From the NCBI GenBank assembly GCA_026392255.1, contig JAPLCJ010000047.1:152129-216128 (forward strand): 64,000 nt of DNA, read 5' to 3'. Shown one piece after another: positions 1-7,543 of the stretch. The first letter of the stretch is position 1. Every line of letters begins with the position of its first letter. Made by a program: the position numbers and the translations under genes. The notes under the pieces were generated by a model. It worked only from the letters and a program-made list of their open reading frames with translations. It made no database searches and was not told where the DNA came from. The DNA comes from Solirubrobacterales bacterium. Lineage in GTDB: Bacteria; Actinomycetota; Thermoleophilia; Solirubrobacterales; Solirubrobacteraceae.

Positions 1-1343
1 GAGGGGCTCCCGTCACGCTCGTAGATGATTGTTGCCGTCTCAGCCAGCGCTGAACCAAGGCGTGGGCCAACCGCAACCTCGCGGGCCGCCGCAGGTTCCT
101 CGATCTTGGATGGAAGCTCAAAGGGAACTTCTGGGGGTGCCAGGCCGTAGACCCCTGCGGCGTGCTTGGTCAGATACCAGCCAACAGCGGTCACCAGACC
201 CGGCCCGCCTGAACCCTCACGGAGCTTCGTCACCATTGCTGCAACGGAGTGAATTACGTATGCGTTGCCCGGTCCACCAGCAAAGCCCAGCCCGCCGGTC
301 ACCGTTGGGCTGCGGGGGTCTGTGATTGGGTCAAAGCCGATCTCGCGGCCTGCGATGCGAACGGCGCAGGGGAAGCATGAATACAGATCAAGGGCCTCGA
401 GGTGGGCCACATCAGTGCTTGCTTGGGACATGGCAGCTTTGATTGCGTGTCCCATAGCCGGAGAGCGACCGAGGTCGTCCCGCTGTGAGAAGAACCATGG
501 CTCGGTTGCGTGAGCGGCACCCTGAATGTAGACCCGTCGACTTGGCTCAACACCCAGTTCTTGGGCGACCCGGTCTGACATCAGAATCACAGCGGCCGCT
601 TGGTCAGTCTGGATGTTTGAGTTCATCAACTTGGTGTAGGGCATGGTGACCTGGCGGTTGGCGGGTGATGGGGTGGCGATGTATTCCGCTGTTACATCAC
701 TGGGTCCCCAAGCATGTGGATTCTCTGAGGCCACGCTCGCGAATCGGGCTTTGAGGCTGCCTAGTCTGCCCTGCAGCTCGCTCAGCGTTCCACCCTCGGT
801 TGCCCATAGGGCATGCTCGAAAAGTGGGTAGATCATCAGTGGAGCAATGCAGCCCACTGACATCTCCACATCCGTATTGGGGGCGCGGTCGACACCCATC
901 ATCTGAACTGGCTGGGAGTCGGGCAGATTGTCATTCCAACCCGGATCAGTCCCCGCCTTCATATGGGCTGAAAGCGTTCGCAAGGCCTCACCACCGCAAA
1001 CCACAGCGACATCAATTTCACCTGCGGCTATGCGACCGGCTAGCTCGCCGATTGCCGCTTGAGGTGTATCGCCTCCAATTGAGGTGTGGATGCGCTCACG
1101 AGGTTCGATGCCAAGCTTGTCTGCGATCAGGCGAGCAGGGTCAGGATGTTCAGCGCTGACATAACGGACTACGCAGAGAGCATCCACGCGGTTGAGCAGC
1201 TCGCGCTCAGGGCCGGCGTCTGCTGCTGCGGCAGCGACCACCTCGGCGATCATGTCCACAGGTCCGGGGCAGTCCTGTCGCCACGACTTTTGGGCGACAC
1301 CAGCCACGAGTGGTGCGGTTGGTTCTGCGGGGCGGCTAAGCAT
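1..1343 (-). CDS. Thiolase-family acetyl-CoA acetyltransferase-like protein (3' end outside window)
   Basis: An open frame of 447 codons runs off the left edge, so the C-terminus is missing. It resembles the ~500-residue thiolase-like proteins annotated as acetyl-CoA acetyltransferases in actinobacteria (SCP-x/thiolase superfamily). Visible hallmarks are HTSIGGDTPQ (about 86-95), YPLFEHAL (172-179), DLYSCFPCAV (319-328) and GGLGFAGGPGNAY (350-362). The usual nucleophilic Cys of a CGSG-type motif is not seen; the equivalent stretch reads TSIGG, and the GHP histidine motif is replaced by GGPGN, so classical thiolase chemistry is doubtful. The ATG start at 1343 is chosen because a TACTCT box lies 7 nt upstream; a GTG at 1370 is the alternative. 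It is divergent from the SDR gene at 1406. A role in fatty-acid or sterol-like acyl-CoA metabolism is inference. Confidence 0.8.
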   Translation of the reverse strand, partial: MLSRPAEPTAPLVAGVAQKSWRQDCPGPVDMIAEVVAAAAADAGPERELLNRVDALCVVRYVSAEHPDPARLIADKLGIEPRERIHTSIGGDTPQAAIGELAGRIAAGEIDVAVVCGGEALRTLSAHMKAGTDPGWNDNLPDSQPVQMMGVDRAPNTDVEMSVGCIAPLMIYPLFEHALWATEGGTLSELQGRLGSLKARFASVASENPHAWGPSDVTAEYIATPSPANRQVTMPYTKLMNSNIQTDQAAAVILMSDRVAQELGVEPSRRVYIQGAAHATEPWFFSQRDDLGRSPAMGHAIKAAMSQASTDVAHLEALDLYSCFPCAVRIAGREIGFDPITDPRSPTVTGGLGFAGGPGNAYVIHSVAAMVTKLREGSGGPGLVTAVGWYLTKHAAGVYGLAPPEVPFELPSKIEEPAAAREVAVGPRLGSALAETATIIYERDGSP

Positions 1344-1350
1344 CCGCGCA

Positions 1351-1356
1351 AGAGTA
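1351..1356 (-). promoter_or_regulatory. -10 box for the thiolase-like gene
   Basis: TACTCT on the minus strand, 7 nt before the ATG at 1343. This spacing predicts a leaderless mRNA. No -35 match is evident. Confidence 0.4.
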
Positions 1357-1392
1357 CGCGGAGATCGCACCGGACGGCGCAGCCAAGAGCCC

Positions 1393-1398
1393 TAATCT
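1393..1398 (+). promoter_or_regulatory. -10 box for the SDR gene
   Basis: TAATCT, 7 nt before the ATG at 1406. An earlier in-frame ATG at 1400 would sit 1 nt after the box, upstream of the expected transcription start, so the box decides the start codon. Confidence 0.45.
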
Positions 1399-1405
1399 GA
1401 TGTGT

Positions 1406-2383
1406 ATGTCTAAACCACCCAAGGCTGGACTAGCCGACCAACTGCTGGACCTTGCCATTGCTCCAGGCTTTTCCAAGCTTGGTTTTGCAGCGAGGCAGAG
1501 AGGGTTTGCGCCACTGCCAGACGCAACGGGGCGTGAAGTTGTCATCACTGGAGCGAGTGCCGGGCTGGGCAGGGCAGCAGCAAGAATGTGCTCCGCGGCT
1601 GGTGCTTCGGTGACGATGGTGTCGCGTGACCGGGGCCGAGCATCGGAGGCGCTCGCTGAGGTGCAGGCCGCGTCGATTGGTGGTGAGGTGCGGTTCGAGA
1701 AGTGCGACATGTCAGTCCTCTCTGATGTGCGGCGACTTGCGTCAATTCTCGGTTCGACTCTTGATCGAATCGACGCGCTGGTTCTGAACGCTGGGGTCCT
1801 TCTGCACGAGCGGAGCCTTACTGCTGAAGGCATCGAGACTGCCTGGGCGACAAACGTCGTTGGGCCATATCTGCTTGAGGAGCTTGCGCTGCCCCAGCTG
1901 CAGACGGCAAATGGTCGAGTAGTAATGGTCACCTCGGGAGGCGCATACAGCGAAGGAATAGCGCTCCCAGACAGTGACCTTGTGGGTGATGGCTACGACG
2001 GAGCTGCGGTCTATGCGCGCACTAAGCGGGCTCAGATTGCCTTGGCCCAACTTGAGGCTGAGCGACAGCCAAGTAGGGGCATTACCGCGCACGCGGTGCA
2101 TCCAGGCTGGGCGGATACGCCGGGGGTGCAGACGTCTCTGCCGACTTTCAGGAAGCTAACCCGGCCGTTTCTTCGCAGCGCTGATGAGGGGGCTGACTCC
2201 ATCGCTTGGCTTGCTCTCGCACCGGAAGCCGTGACCTCTCCCGGGTTGTTGTGGCATGACCGCAAACCAAGGCCGCGGAATCGCATCCCCGGTCAGGCCG
2301 ATACGGAGATTCAGAGGCTTGAGTTGGATGCTGAAATCCGCAGGCTGGCCGGGCTGACCGTCCAGCCGCCGGGTCGCGGTTAG
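1406..2383 (+). CDS. Short-chain dehydrogenase/reductase, DHRS12-like
   Basis: A 325-residue NAD(P)-dependent oxidoreductase with a Rossmann fold. It has the cofactor motif TGASAGLG (about 48-55), the NAG motif (128-130), a catalytic Ser in VTSGG (about 177) and the YxxxK pair YARTK (203-207). An N-terminal extension of ~45 residues precedes the fold, as in DHRS12/retinol-dehydrogenase-like SDRs that act on lipophilic substrates. The start follows the leaderless spacing from the TAATCT box. The TAG stop is also the first half of the -10 box for thrS. The substrate cannot be told from sequence; the divergent thiolase-like gene hints at lipid metabolism. Confidence 0.88.
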   Translation: MSKPPKAGLADQLLDLAIAPGFSKLGFAARQRGFAPLPDATGREVVITGASAGLGRAAARMCSAAGASVTMVSRDRGRASEALAEVQAASIGGEVRFEKCDMSVLSDVRRLASILGSTLDRIDALVLNAGVLLHERSLTAEGIETAWATNVVGPYLLEELALPQLQTANGRVVMVTSGGAYSEGIALPDSDLVGDGYDGAAVYARTKRAQIALAQLEAERQPSRGITAHAVHPGWADTPGVQTSLPTFRKLTRPFLRSADEGADSIAWLALAPEAVTSPGLLWHDRKPRPRNRIPGQADTEIQRLELDAEIRRLAGLTVQPPGRG

Positions 2384-2386
2384 CAT
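2381..2386 (+). promoter_or_regulatory. -10 box for thrS, made from the SDR stop codon
   Basis: TAGCAT. Bases 2381-2383 are the TAG stop of the upstream gene. It is 9 nt from the ATG at 2396 and 6 nt from a TTG at 2393, so thrS is probably leaderless. Confidence 0.42.
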
Positions 2387-2395
2387 CCACACTTG

Positions 2396-4315
2396 ATGCA
2401 GGTAAAACTTCCAGACGGAAAAGGACTCGACCTTGACCCCGGCGCAACCGGTGCGGATGCCGCTGCGGCGATTGGGCCGGGCCTTGCTAAGGCCGCGTTG
2501 GCCATCGTCGTCGATGGAGATATTCGCGATCTCTCCCGCGAGTTGCCTGATGGTGCGGGGATCTCCATCATCACCGGCAAGAGCCCAGAAGCCCTTGATC
2601 TGATCCGCCACGATGCCGCTCACGTTCTCGCGACGGCAGTCATAGCGCTTTACCCGGGAACGAAGGTCTCGATTGGTCCGTCGATCGAGAACGGCTTCTA
2701 TTACGACTTTGAGTTCCCTGACGGTGTCGTTATTTCGGACGCAGACCTTCCCATGATCGAGGAGCGCATGCGGGAGCACGTGAAGGCCTCGCAGGTTTTT
2801 GAGCGCAGCGAGCTTTCCGTAGCGGACGCCATCGAGCGCTTCCGCGGACTTGGCGAGGACTACAAGGTTGAGCTGATCGAGGACCTGATTACCAACGAAG
2901 GCGCTGAGACTGTTTCGCTTTATCGCAACGGTGACTTCGTTGACCTCTGTCGCGGACCACACTCGCCCGCGACCGATCGCATCAAGGCTTTCGCGCTCCA
3001 GTCTGTGGCCGGGGCCTACTGGCGGGGTGACAGCGACCGAACCATGCTGACCCGCATTTACGGAACGGCCTTCTTGTCAAAGCAGGACCTGTCTGAGCAC
3101 CTTGAACGGCTCGAGGAGGCAAAGGCACGCGATCACCGCAGGCTCGGGAAAGAGCTCGGTCTTTTCAGGTTTAGCGAGGTCTCACCAGGTTCAGCCTTCT
3201 GGCTTCCACGCGGCACGCAGCTCTTCAATGGGCTGGTTGAGCTCAGCCGTGAGATGGGGGAGCTGCGGGGCTATCAGGAGGTCAAGACTCCTCAGCTCTA
3301 TGACGCAGAGTTGTGGAAGATGTCTGGTCACTGGGACAAGTACCGCGACAACATGTTCCTGACCGAGGCGGAGGATCATCCAATGGGTCTCAAGCCGATG
3401 AACTGCCCCGGGCACGCCCACCTGTTTGGAGCTCAGCAGTGGTCGTATAAGGACCTTCCGGTCCGATATTCAGAACCGGGCCTTTTGCACCGCAATGAAC
3501 CGTCAGGCACTCTCCACGGGCTTCTCAGGGTACGTCACTTCTGCCAGGACGATGCCCACATCTTCTGTACTGATGAGCAGATTCAGGACGAGGTAGCTGG
3601 CTGCCTTGAGTTTGCCTTCGCCACATACAGGCTCTTTGGGCTTGAGCCAAGCCTCGAACTCTCCACACGGCCTGAGCAGCGCATCGGCGACGACGGTCTT
3701 TGGGACCGCGCTGAGGCGGCGCTTGAGTCTGCGCTAAAGGCTGGCGATCACGAGTACACGGTCAATGCGGGGGATGGTGCCTTCTACGGTCCCAAGATCG
3801 ATCTTCACATCACTGACTCGCTCGGCCGGTCATGGCAGCTGGGCACTGTTCAACTCGACTACTCCATGCCAGAACGCTTTGAGCTCAGTTACACCGGCGC
3901 TGACAATGCCGACCACCGGCCCGTGATGATTCACAGAGCACTGATGGGGTCCTATGAACGCTTCATCGGAATCCTGATCGAACACTTCGCCGGGGATCTT
4001 CCATTCTGGCTCACGCCGGTTCAGGTGCAAGTCCTGCCAGTGGCCGACAGGCATGCTGAGTATGGGAAGCAAGTAAAGGATGAGCTCTCCGCCGCCGGGC
4101 TGCGGGTGGAGTTGGATGATCGCGCTGAGTCGATTGGCCGCAAGATCCGCGAGGCTGAGATGGCCAAGACTCCAGTGATGCTGATTGTGGGCGATCGGGA
4201 GGTTGAGTCCGGCGAAGTGTCAGTGCGGGAGCGAGGCAGCGGTGACGAGGGCTCCGAATCCGTCTCAGAGTTGGCAGCACGGTTGGTTTCTCGGTCCACT
4301 GACCGATCCGCATGA
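2396..4315 (+). CDS. thrS: Threonine--tRNA ligase
   Basis: Cytoplasmic class II synthetase that charges tRNA-Thr; 639 residues, the usual length for a full enzyme. Domains in order: TGS-like N-terminal domain (1-~60), editing/SAD domain carrying HDAAH (~72-76), catalytic core (~240-530) and HGTP anticodon-binding domain (~540-630). The zinc ligands are placed as expected: Cys337 in MNCPGH, His388 in DDAHIF and His513 in MIHRA. Class II motif 2 is visible around the LHRNEPSG segment. A TTG three bases upstream could add one residue; ATG is preferred. No T-box leader fits in the 12-base gap to the preceding gene. Confidence 0.98.
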   Translation: MQVKLPDGKGLDLDPGATGADAAAAIGPGLAKAALAIVVDGDIRDLSRELPDGAGISIITGKSPEALDLIRHDAAHVLATAVIALYPGTKVSIGPSIENGFYYDFEFPDGVVISDADLPMIEERMREHVKASQVFERSELSVADAIERFRGLGEDYKVELIEDLITNEGAETVSLYRNGDFVDLCRGPHSPATDRIKAFALQSVAGAYWRGDSDRTMLTRIYGTAFLSKQDLSEHLERLEEAKARDHRRLGKELGLFRFSEVSPGSAFWLPRGTQLFNGLVELSREMGELRGYQEVKTPQLYDAELWKMSGHWDKYRDNMFLTEAEDHPMGLKPMNCPGHAHLFGAQQWSYKDLPVRYSEPGLLHRNEPSGTLHGLLRVRHFCQDDAHIFCTDEQIQDEVAGCLEFAFATYRLFGLEPSLELSTRPEQRIGDDGLWDRAEAALESALKAGDHEYTVNAGDGAFYGPKIDLHITDSLGRSWQLGTVQLDYSMPERFELSYTGADNADHRPVMIHRALMGSYERFIGILIEHFAGDLPFWLTPVQVQVLPVADRHAEYGKQVKDELSAAGLRVELDDRAESIGRKIREAEMAKTPVMLIVGDREVESGEVSVRERGSGDEGSESVSELAARLVSRSTDRSA

Positions 4316-4326
4316 GTGCCCTGCGC

Positions 4327-4335
4327 TGTTATGCT
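4327..4335 (+). promoter_or_regulatory. Extended -10 promoter for infC-rpmI-rplT
   Basis: TGtTATGCT matches an extended -10 element and predicts a transcript start near 4342. This leaves a leader of about 60 nt before infC, unlike the leaderless genes around it. In other bacteria L20 binds such a leader for feedback; no L20-site structure could be verified here. Confidence 0.45.
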
Positions 4336-4401
4336 GATCAGCGTTGAAGAACGACGCCCCTGAAATGCGCACCTCCGAGTGACCTACGGTCCGAACGCCT
4401 G

Positions 4402-5142
4402 ATGGCGGTTCCTAAGAGGTTTGACAGGCGTATGCCGGACCGGGATGACACCCGGATCAACGAGCGCATCCGTGTTTCAGAGGTCCGCCTCATCGGCCCA
4501 GACGGTGAGCAGATTGGCGTTCTCAAGATTGCTGACGCACTTGATTACGCCCAAGAGAGGGATCTTGATCTTGTCGAGGTGGCTCCAGACGCCGTTCCGC
4601 CGGTCTGTCGCGTTCTCGACTACTCCAAGTACAAGTACGAACAGGCACAGAAGCTCAAAGCTGCCCGTAAGCACCAGCAGACCATCGTTATCCGTGAGAT
4701 CAAGTTCAGGCCCAAGATTGCCCAGCACGATTACGACACCAAGGTAGGCCACGTCACCAGGTTCTTGAGGCATAAAGACAAGGTCAAGATCACGATCATG
4801 TTCCGAGGCCGCGAGATGGCCCACCCCGACAGAGGTCGCGCGCTGCTTGAGCGCATCGCCGAGCAGCTCCACGAGCTTGCCGTCGTCGAACAAACACCTC
4901 TTCAGGACGGGCGCAACATGACGATGATGATCGCTCCGTCGAAGGGTCTGATGGCAGAGCTCGCTAACGAGGAGCGCATCGCTAAGAACGGTGATTCGGC
5001 CGCTCCAGTCGAAGAGGTGGCCCCAGAGGTAGTAGCCGAGCCTGAAGCCGTTGTCGAAGCAGCCCCCGCTGACACTGATGATTCGGCCGTACCGGCCGAA
5101 AGCGAAGCTCCAGAAGAGCCAGCAGCGCCAGATTCTGATTGA
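4402..5142 (+). CDS. infC: Translation initiation factor IF-3 with long acidic tail
   Basis: IF-3 binds the 30S subunit, checks start-codon pairing and blocks early 50S joining. The family start RINERIRVSEVRLIGPDG (about 18-35) and the C-domain motifs REIKFRP and FRGREMAH are clear. At 246 residues it is longer than the usual ~170-200: after the C-domain (ending ~195) comes about 50 residues rich in Glu, Ala, Pro and Asp, ending EEPAAPDSD. Such tails occur in some actinobacterial IF-3 proteins; the function is unknown. The ATG at 4402 gives an 18-residue basic N-terminal extension; an ATG at 4432 is the shorter alternative. First gene of the infC-rpmI-rplT operon. Confidence 0.97.
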   Translation: MAVPKRFDRRMPDRDDTRINERIRVSEVRLIGPDGEQIGVLKIADALDYAQERDLDLVEVAPDAVPPVCRVLDYSKYKYEQAQKLKAARKHQQTIVIREIKFRPKIAQHDYDTKVGHVTRFLRHKDKVKITIMFRGREMAHPDRGRALLERIAEQLHELAVVEQTPLQDGRNMTMMIAPSKGLMAELANEERIAKNGDSAAPVEEVAPEVVAEPEAVVEAAPADTDDSAVPAESEAPEEPAAPDSD

Positions 5143-5154
5143 CTAGGTGACGCA

Positions 5155-5358
5155 ATGCCAAAGATGAAGACTCACTCCGGCGCTAAAAAGCGCTTCAAAG
5201 TAACCGCCACGGGCAAGGTTCGTGGGCGGCATGCCAATAAGAGTCACATCCTTGAAAAGAAGTCTCAGAAGCGCAAGCGGTTCCTCGGGACTGACGCTGT
5301 GATCTCCGACAGTGATGCCCCGCGGATCAAGCGTCTGATCGGCAAGGCTGGCAAATGA
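5155..5358 (+). CDS. rpmI: 50S ribosomal protein L35 (bL35)
   Basis: A small basic protein of 67 residues (family ~64-66) with the typical start [15 protein letters not shown] and basic motif [12 protein letters not shown]. It is part of the large subunit. It sits 12 bases after infC in the conserved IF3-L35-L20 order, and its stop overlaps the rplT start by 4 bases (ATGA), so the two are translationally coupled. Confidence 0.98.
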   Translation: MPKMKTHSGAKKRFKVTATGKVRGRHANKSHILEKKSQKRKRFLGTDAVISDSDAPRIKRLIGKAGK

Positions 5359-5714
5359 GCCGTGTTAAGCGTTCAGTCCACGGCAAGAAGAAGCGCCGTG
5401 CGGTTCTTGAGCAGACAAAGGGCTTCCGTGGTGACGGTCACTCGCACTACAGGAACGCCAAAGAGGCTCTTACAAAGGCCGATTCATACAGGTACCGCGA
5501 CCGGCGTAACAGGAAGCGTGACTTCCGCAGGCTTTGGATTGTGCGTATCAACGCTGCTGCCCGTGAAAACGGACTTACTTACGGCAAGATGATGCACGGA
5601 CTTTCGCTGGCCGAGATCGAAGTGGATCGCAAGATCCTTGCCGACCTCGCTGTCCGCGATCCTCAAGCCTTCACACGATTTGCCATGCGCGCCCAGGAGG
5701 CACTTGACGGCTGA
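5355..5714 (+). CDS. rplT: 50S ribosomal protein L20 (bL20)
   Basis: A 119-residue RNA-binding protein needed for early 50S assembly. The start [15 protein letters not shown] is a variant of the family start, and the basic Arg/Lys helix ([18 protein letters not shown]) and [11 protein letters not shown] motif are typical. It overlaps rpmI by ATGA. In many bacteria L20 represses its own operon. A rho-independent terminator follows about 35 bases downstream. Confidence 0.98.
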   Translation: MSRVKRSVHGKKKRRAVLEQTKGFRGDGHSHYRNAKEALTKADSYRYRDRRNRKRDFRRLWIVRINAAARENGLTYGKMMHGLSLAEIEVDRKILADLAVRDPQAFTRFAMRAQEALDG

Positions 5715-5748
5715 CGCCACCGCGTCATCCCCGCCGAGTCGCCAACCA

Positions 5749-5781
5749 GGGCGCCGCTCCCACCGGGAGGGCGCCTTTTTT
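5749..5781 (+). terminator. Rho-independent terminator after rplT
   Basis: A GC-rich stem (GGCGCC and CTCCC pairing with GGGAG and GGCGCC, one bulged G) closes on a short loop and is followed by a run of six T (5776-5781). The next ATG is only 4 bases after the T-run. Confidence 0.8.
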
Positions 5782-5784
5782 CAT

Positions 5785-6498
5785 ATGACAATCACCAGTT
5801 CAGACAACCCAGCAATCAAAGAACTCAAGCGGCTGCAGAGCAGTCACGCTAGGTCGCGGGCGGACGTATTTGTAGCTGAAGGTGAAGATCTGCTCGAGAT
5901 GGCCGCCGTAAACGGATGGAAGCCTGAACGGGTTCTCGTCAGAGAGGGTTGCGGTCTAGATGGGGAGGAAGTTGAGGCAGAGTTGCTCGATTCCTTGTCC
6001 TCTCTTGGATCTGGGACCAGAGCGATCGGCATATTCACTAAGACGTACGTCTCTGAGGTGAGTCCCGGGCTGGTGGTTCATCTGGCCGGACTGTCTGATC
6101 CCGGCAATGTTGGAACGATCATTAGGTCTGCACACGCCCTCGGAGCTACCGGCGTTTCACTCGGCGCTGAGACAGCAGATCCATTCGGTCCCAAGGCCGT
6201 TAGGGCCAGTATGGGATCGGTGTTCGCGGTCCCACTGCATAAGGGGGTGGCTGTGTCTGAACTTCCCGGGAGCAAGGTTGCTCTGGCGGGTGGGAAAGCC
6301 ACATCGGTGAGCCAGCTTCCGGAGGGGAACCTTGTTCTGATTGTTGGTTCAGAGCGGGCGGGGGTGGATGCCAAGACCCTTGAACTGAGTGATTTGATCT
6401 GGGAAATCCCGATGGTTGAGGGCGCTGAGTCACTCAATGCGGCCGTCGCAGTTTCGATTGCCCTCCACGCCGCCAATAGGATCCCCCGGAATGCTTGA
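5785..6498 (+). CDS. TrmH/SpoU-family RNA 2'-O-ribose methyltransferase
   Basis: A 237-residue SPOUT-class enzyme that uses S-adenosylmethionine to methylate a ribose 2'-OH in rRNA or tRNA. It has an N-terminal SpoU substrate-binding domain (1-~95) and the knotted catalytic domain with motif 1 DPGNVGTIIRSA (~106-117), motif 2 LIVGSERAGV and motif 3 IPMVEGAESLNAAVA near the C-terminus. The ATG at 5785 is chosen because it matches the family start ITSSDNPAIKELKRL. There is no normal RBS: the start lies directly after the upstream terminator. It overlaps pheS by 8 bases, and genes of this family commonly precede pheS. The exact target nucleotide is not predictable. Confidence 0.93.
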   Translation: MTITSSDNPAIKELKRLQSSHARSRADVFVAEGEDLLEMAAVNGWKPERVLVREGCGLDGEEVEAELLDSLSSLGSGTRAIGIFTKTYVSEVSPGLVVHLAGLSDPGNVGTIIRSAHALGATGVSLGAETADPFGPKAVRASMGSVFAVPLHKGVAVSELPGSKVALAGGKATSVSQLPEGNLVLIVGSERAGVDAKTLELSDLIWEIPMVEGAESLNAAVAVSIALHAANRIPRNA

Positions 6499-7543
6499 AC
6501 GAATATCTCAGATTGTTGATGAAGTTAAGGCCGCCGTTGTTGCAGCGACTACTTCCGCTGAGCTCGAGGAGTTGCGGATCAAGTGGCTTGGCCGGAAGGC
6601 TGAGCTCCCCAACATCCTGCGGGGTGTCAAGGACCTTGATCCCTCCGAGCGTGGACCAGCCGGGAAGGCTGCCAACGAGGCAAGGGTGGAACTTGAGGGT
6701 GCCATTGACACCAAAATGGCGTCATTTGCAGGGGCGGAGCTCGAACTCCGGCTTGTTGAGGATGCTGTCGACATCACGCTGCCAGGTCACCCGCAGCAGT
6801 TCCCAGGAGGCCTCCACCTTCTGACGCAGACTATGAGGGAGATTGAGGACGTCTTCCTCGGCCTCGGTTATGGGATTGCTGAAGGCCCCGAGGTAGAGCT
6901 AGTGGCCTACAACTTCGATGCGCTCAACCATGCGCCTCACCATCCAGCACGATCACCAAGCGACACCTTCTATGTGGGTGACAGCGTCCTCCTGCGGACA
7001 CACACCTCGCCCGTCCAGGTGCGGACCATGTTGGTTACGCCGCCACCGCTTTACGTGATTGTACCGGGGCGTGTTTATCGGCGGGATGACGACGCCACTC
7101 ACACGCCGCAGTTCCACCAGATTGAGGGACTCGCAGTTGATGAGGGGATTTCGCTTGCTGATTTGAAGGGGACTCTGCTTGCGTTCGCAAAGGCGATCTT
7201 CGGCGACGAGCGCGAGATTCGGCTGCGGCCGCACTTCTTCCCGTTCACAGAGCCCAGCGTTGAGGTAGATGTCTCCTGCTTCGCCTGCAACCAGGGAGTC
7301 GCCGATGGGGATCGGTGTGGCCTTTGTAAGGGCACTGCGTGGATTGAGATCCTTGGGGCCGGAATGGTCGACCCCAATGTGTTCGCAAGTGTCTCTGGAG
7401 AGCAACCTGCCTATGACCCCGGGAAGGTTCAGGGCTTCGCCTTTGGACTGGGAATCGAACGGATCGCAATGCTTAAGCACTCGGTGCCCGACCTGCGGCT
7501 GCTTTATGACAACGACATCCGGTTTTTGGAGCAATTCGCCTGA
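6491..7543 (+). CDS. pheS: Phenylalanine--tRNA ligase alpha subunit
   Basis: Catalytic subunit of the alpha2-beta2 enzyme that charges tRNA-Phe; 350 residues, normal length. An N-terminal coiled-coil arm (~1-85) is followed by the class II core with PLYVIVPGRVYRRDDDATH (motif 2 region), FFPFTEPSVEVDV, and a C-terminal motif 3 GLGIERIAML. Two CxxC pairs (CFACNQG and CGLCKG) are present, as in many bacterial PheS. The start ATG lies inside the preceding methyltransferase gene (8-base overlap), and the stop shares one base with the pheT start, so the three genes are coupled. Confidence 0.98.
   Translation: MLERISQIVDEVKAAVVAATTSAELEELRIKWLGRKAELPNILRGVKDLDPSERGPAGKAANEARVELEGAIDTKMASFAGAELELRLVEDAVDITLPGHPQQFPGGLHLLTQTMREIEDVFLGLGYGIAEGPEVELVAYNFDALNHAPHHPARSPSDTFYVGDSVLLRTHTSPVQVRTMLVTPPPLYVIVPGRVYRRDDDATHTPQFHQIEGLAVDEGISLADLKGTLLAFAKAIFGDEREIRLRPHFFPFTEPSVEVDVSCFACNQGVADGDRCGLCKGTAWIEILGAGMVDPNVFASVSGEQPAYDPGKVQGFAFGLGIERIAMLKHSVPDLRLLYDNDIRFLEQFA

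Noticed and set aside
1336..1932. 198-codon reverse-strand ORF ahead of the thiolase-like gene
   Set aside because: It is antisense to the SDR, is rich in Ser/Arg/Pro as shadows are, and runs in a different frame from the thiolase-like gene.
2384..2395. T-box or other long leader before thrS, pheS or tyrS
   Set aside because: There is no space and no T-box core sequence before any of these synthetase genes.
2156..2962. 268-codon reverse-strand ORF over SDR and thrS
   Set aside because: It is antisense to two clear genes in codon register, with no recognisable domain; a G+C-driven shadow.
5765..5770. GGGAGG in the terminator arm as the SD of the methyltransferase
   Set aside because: It is 14 nt from the ATG and buried in a stable stem; kept only as a speculative note.
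5638..5784. Longer N-terminus for the SpoU methyltransferase
   Set aside because: It would overlap rplT and run through the terminator; family homology begins at the ATG at 5785.
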